Source: Oscillospiraceae bacterium (GTDB lineage: Bacteria; Bacillota; Clostridia; Oscillospirales; CAG-382). From it: 49,786 bases of DNA. The notes below the pieces were generated by a model. That model was not told the DNA's origin. It did no database searches and saw only the letters and a list, made by a program, of their open reading frames with translations. This document shows, in pieces, positions 49,541 through 49,786 of the stretch. Position 1 is the first letter of the stretch. Every line of letters begins with the position of its first letter. Both the position numbers and the translations under genes were made by a program. The stretch is taken from the NCBI GenBank assembly GCA_015064895.1, contig SVRI01000010.1, positions 1-49,786 on the forward strand, read 5' to 3'.

Positions 49541-49786
49541 CTCTTTGCTTACTTTTCTTTTTGTTAAAAGCAAAGATGAGTTTGACCGTTTGCGTTTATG
49601 GCGGTCAAACGGGGTGTCATTCGGGCACTGTAGACTTGAGTTAAATTTCGAAATAAAGTCCCGAATTATTTTCTCTTTGCTTACTTTTCTTTTTGTTAAA
49701 AGCAAAGATGAGTTTGACCGCTTGCGTTTATGGCGGTCAAACGGGGTGTCATTCGGGCACTGTAGACTTGAGTTAAATTTCGAAAT
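49541..49786 (+). repeat. 132-bp tandem repeat cut by the window end (module C-like)
   Basis: Two copies (49541-49654 and 49673-49786) with a 132-base period, differing at only one or two places. Each holds CTTTGCTT/AAGCAAAG, then GTTTGACCG/CGGTCAAAC (49580-49610 and 49712-49742) and TCATTCGGGCA. The second copy is cut by the window edge, so more units may follow. Confidence 0.9.

Overview
The window looks like a chromosomal piece of an uncultured, endospore-forming, anaerobic Firmicute (class Clostridia, probably the Oscillospiraceae/Ruminococcaceae side). The reasons are a set of sporulation genes (spo0A, spoIIR, a SpoIIQ-like M23 protein, gerW/ytfJ, an M50 protease like SpoIVFB), clostridial-style AGGAGG ribosome binding sites with occasional TTG and GTG starts, a 2x[4Fe-4S] ferredoxin, ThyX, a GH4 alpha-galactosidase and bacterial microcompartment genes. 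No phage, plasmid, transposase or CRISPR array was seen. Assignments come from reading the translated sequence; no database search was run.

Layout. 1-1.6 kb: the end of tuf, then an FMN riboswitch, a terminator, a run of DnaA-box-like words and the riboflavin transporter gene ribU. 1.7-5.5 kb: ferredoxin, PHP phosphatase, HAD phosphatase, and a WYL regulator facing them. 5.6-9.3 kb: a 1221-residue secreted protein carrying cohesin-like modules, a dockerin and seven bacterial Ig-like modules. 9.4-11.5 kb: SpoIIQ-like and rubrerythrin-like genes and an acetyltransferase. 11.6-15 kb: gltX-glnS. 15.8-22.9 kb: mnmM, a penicillin-binding protein, spo0A, ispE, spoIIR, tmcAL and an unknown gene. 23.5-25.9 kb: a divergent AraC regulator and melA pair. 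26.9-27.2 kb: tRNA-His, tRNA-Arg and tRNA-Gly. 27.7-30.7 kb: a three-gene microcompartment satellite locus (aldehyde dehydrogenase, BMC-T shell protein, PduL). 30.8-33.5 kb: an MBOAT/DHHW polysaccharide O-acetylation pair. 34.4-40.8 kb: uvrB, ybaB, thyX, tmk, a DJ-1 family gene, a 5-formyl-THF cyclo-ligase and a CPBP protease. 40.9-41.7 kb: TPP riboswitch and thiT. 42-46 kb: sigma factor, zinc-ribbon protein, TepA, Nudix, ytfI-ytfJ. 46-49.2 kb: galK, a small membrane protein, walJ-like and a histidine phosphatase. 49.2 kb to the end: repeats.

The most unusual content is between the genes. Three mosaic non-coding elements of about 0.6-0.8 kb (near 3.7-4.5, 15.0-15.8 and 22.9-23.55 kb) each fill the gap between two convergent genes. 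Each has a terminator-like hairpin at both ends and two internal modules in inverted orientation. A fourth, single module lies upstream of galK. A related shorter leader module, with a hairpin whose stem changes sequence but keeps pairing and partly covers the Shine-Dalgarno, lies directly before gltX, the BMC-T gene and the DJ-1 gene. Another version forms a 132-bp tandem repeat that runs off the window end. No encoded protein explains this family.

How the genes work together. melA and galK, though far apart, would feed alpha-galactosides into the galactose pathway, with the AraC protein the likely regulator of melA. The microcompartment genes would convert an aldehyde to acyl-CoA and then acyl-phosphate inside a shell whose main hexamers are encoded elsewhere. 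Both vitamin transporters (riboflavin, thiamin) are riboswitch controlled.
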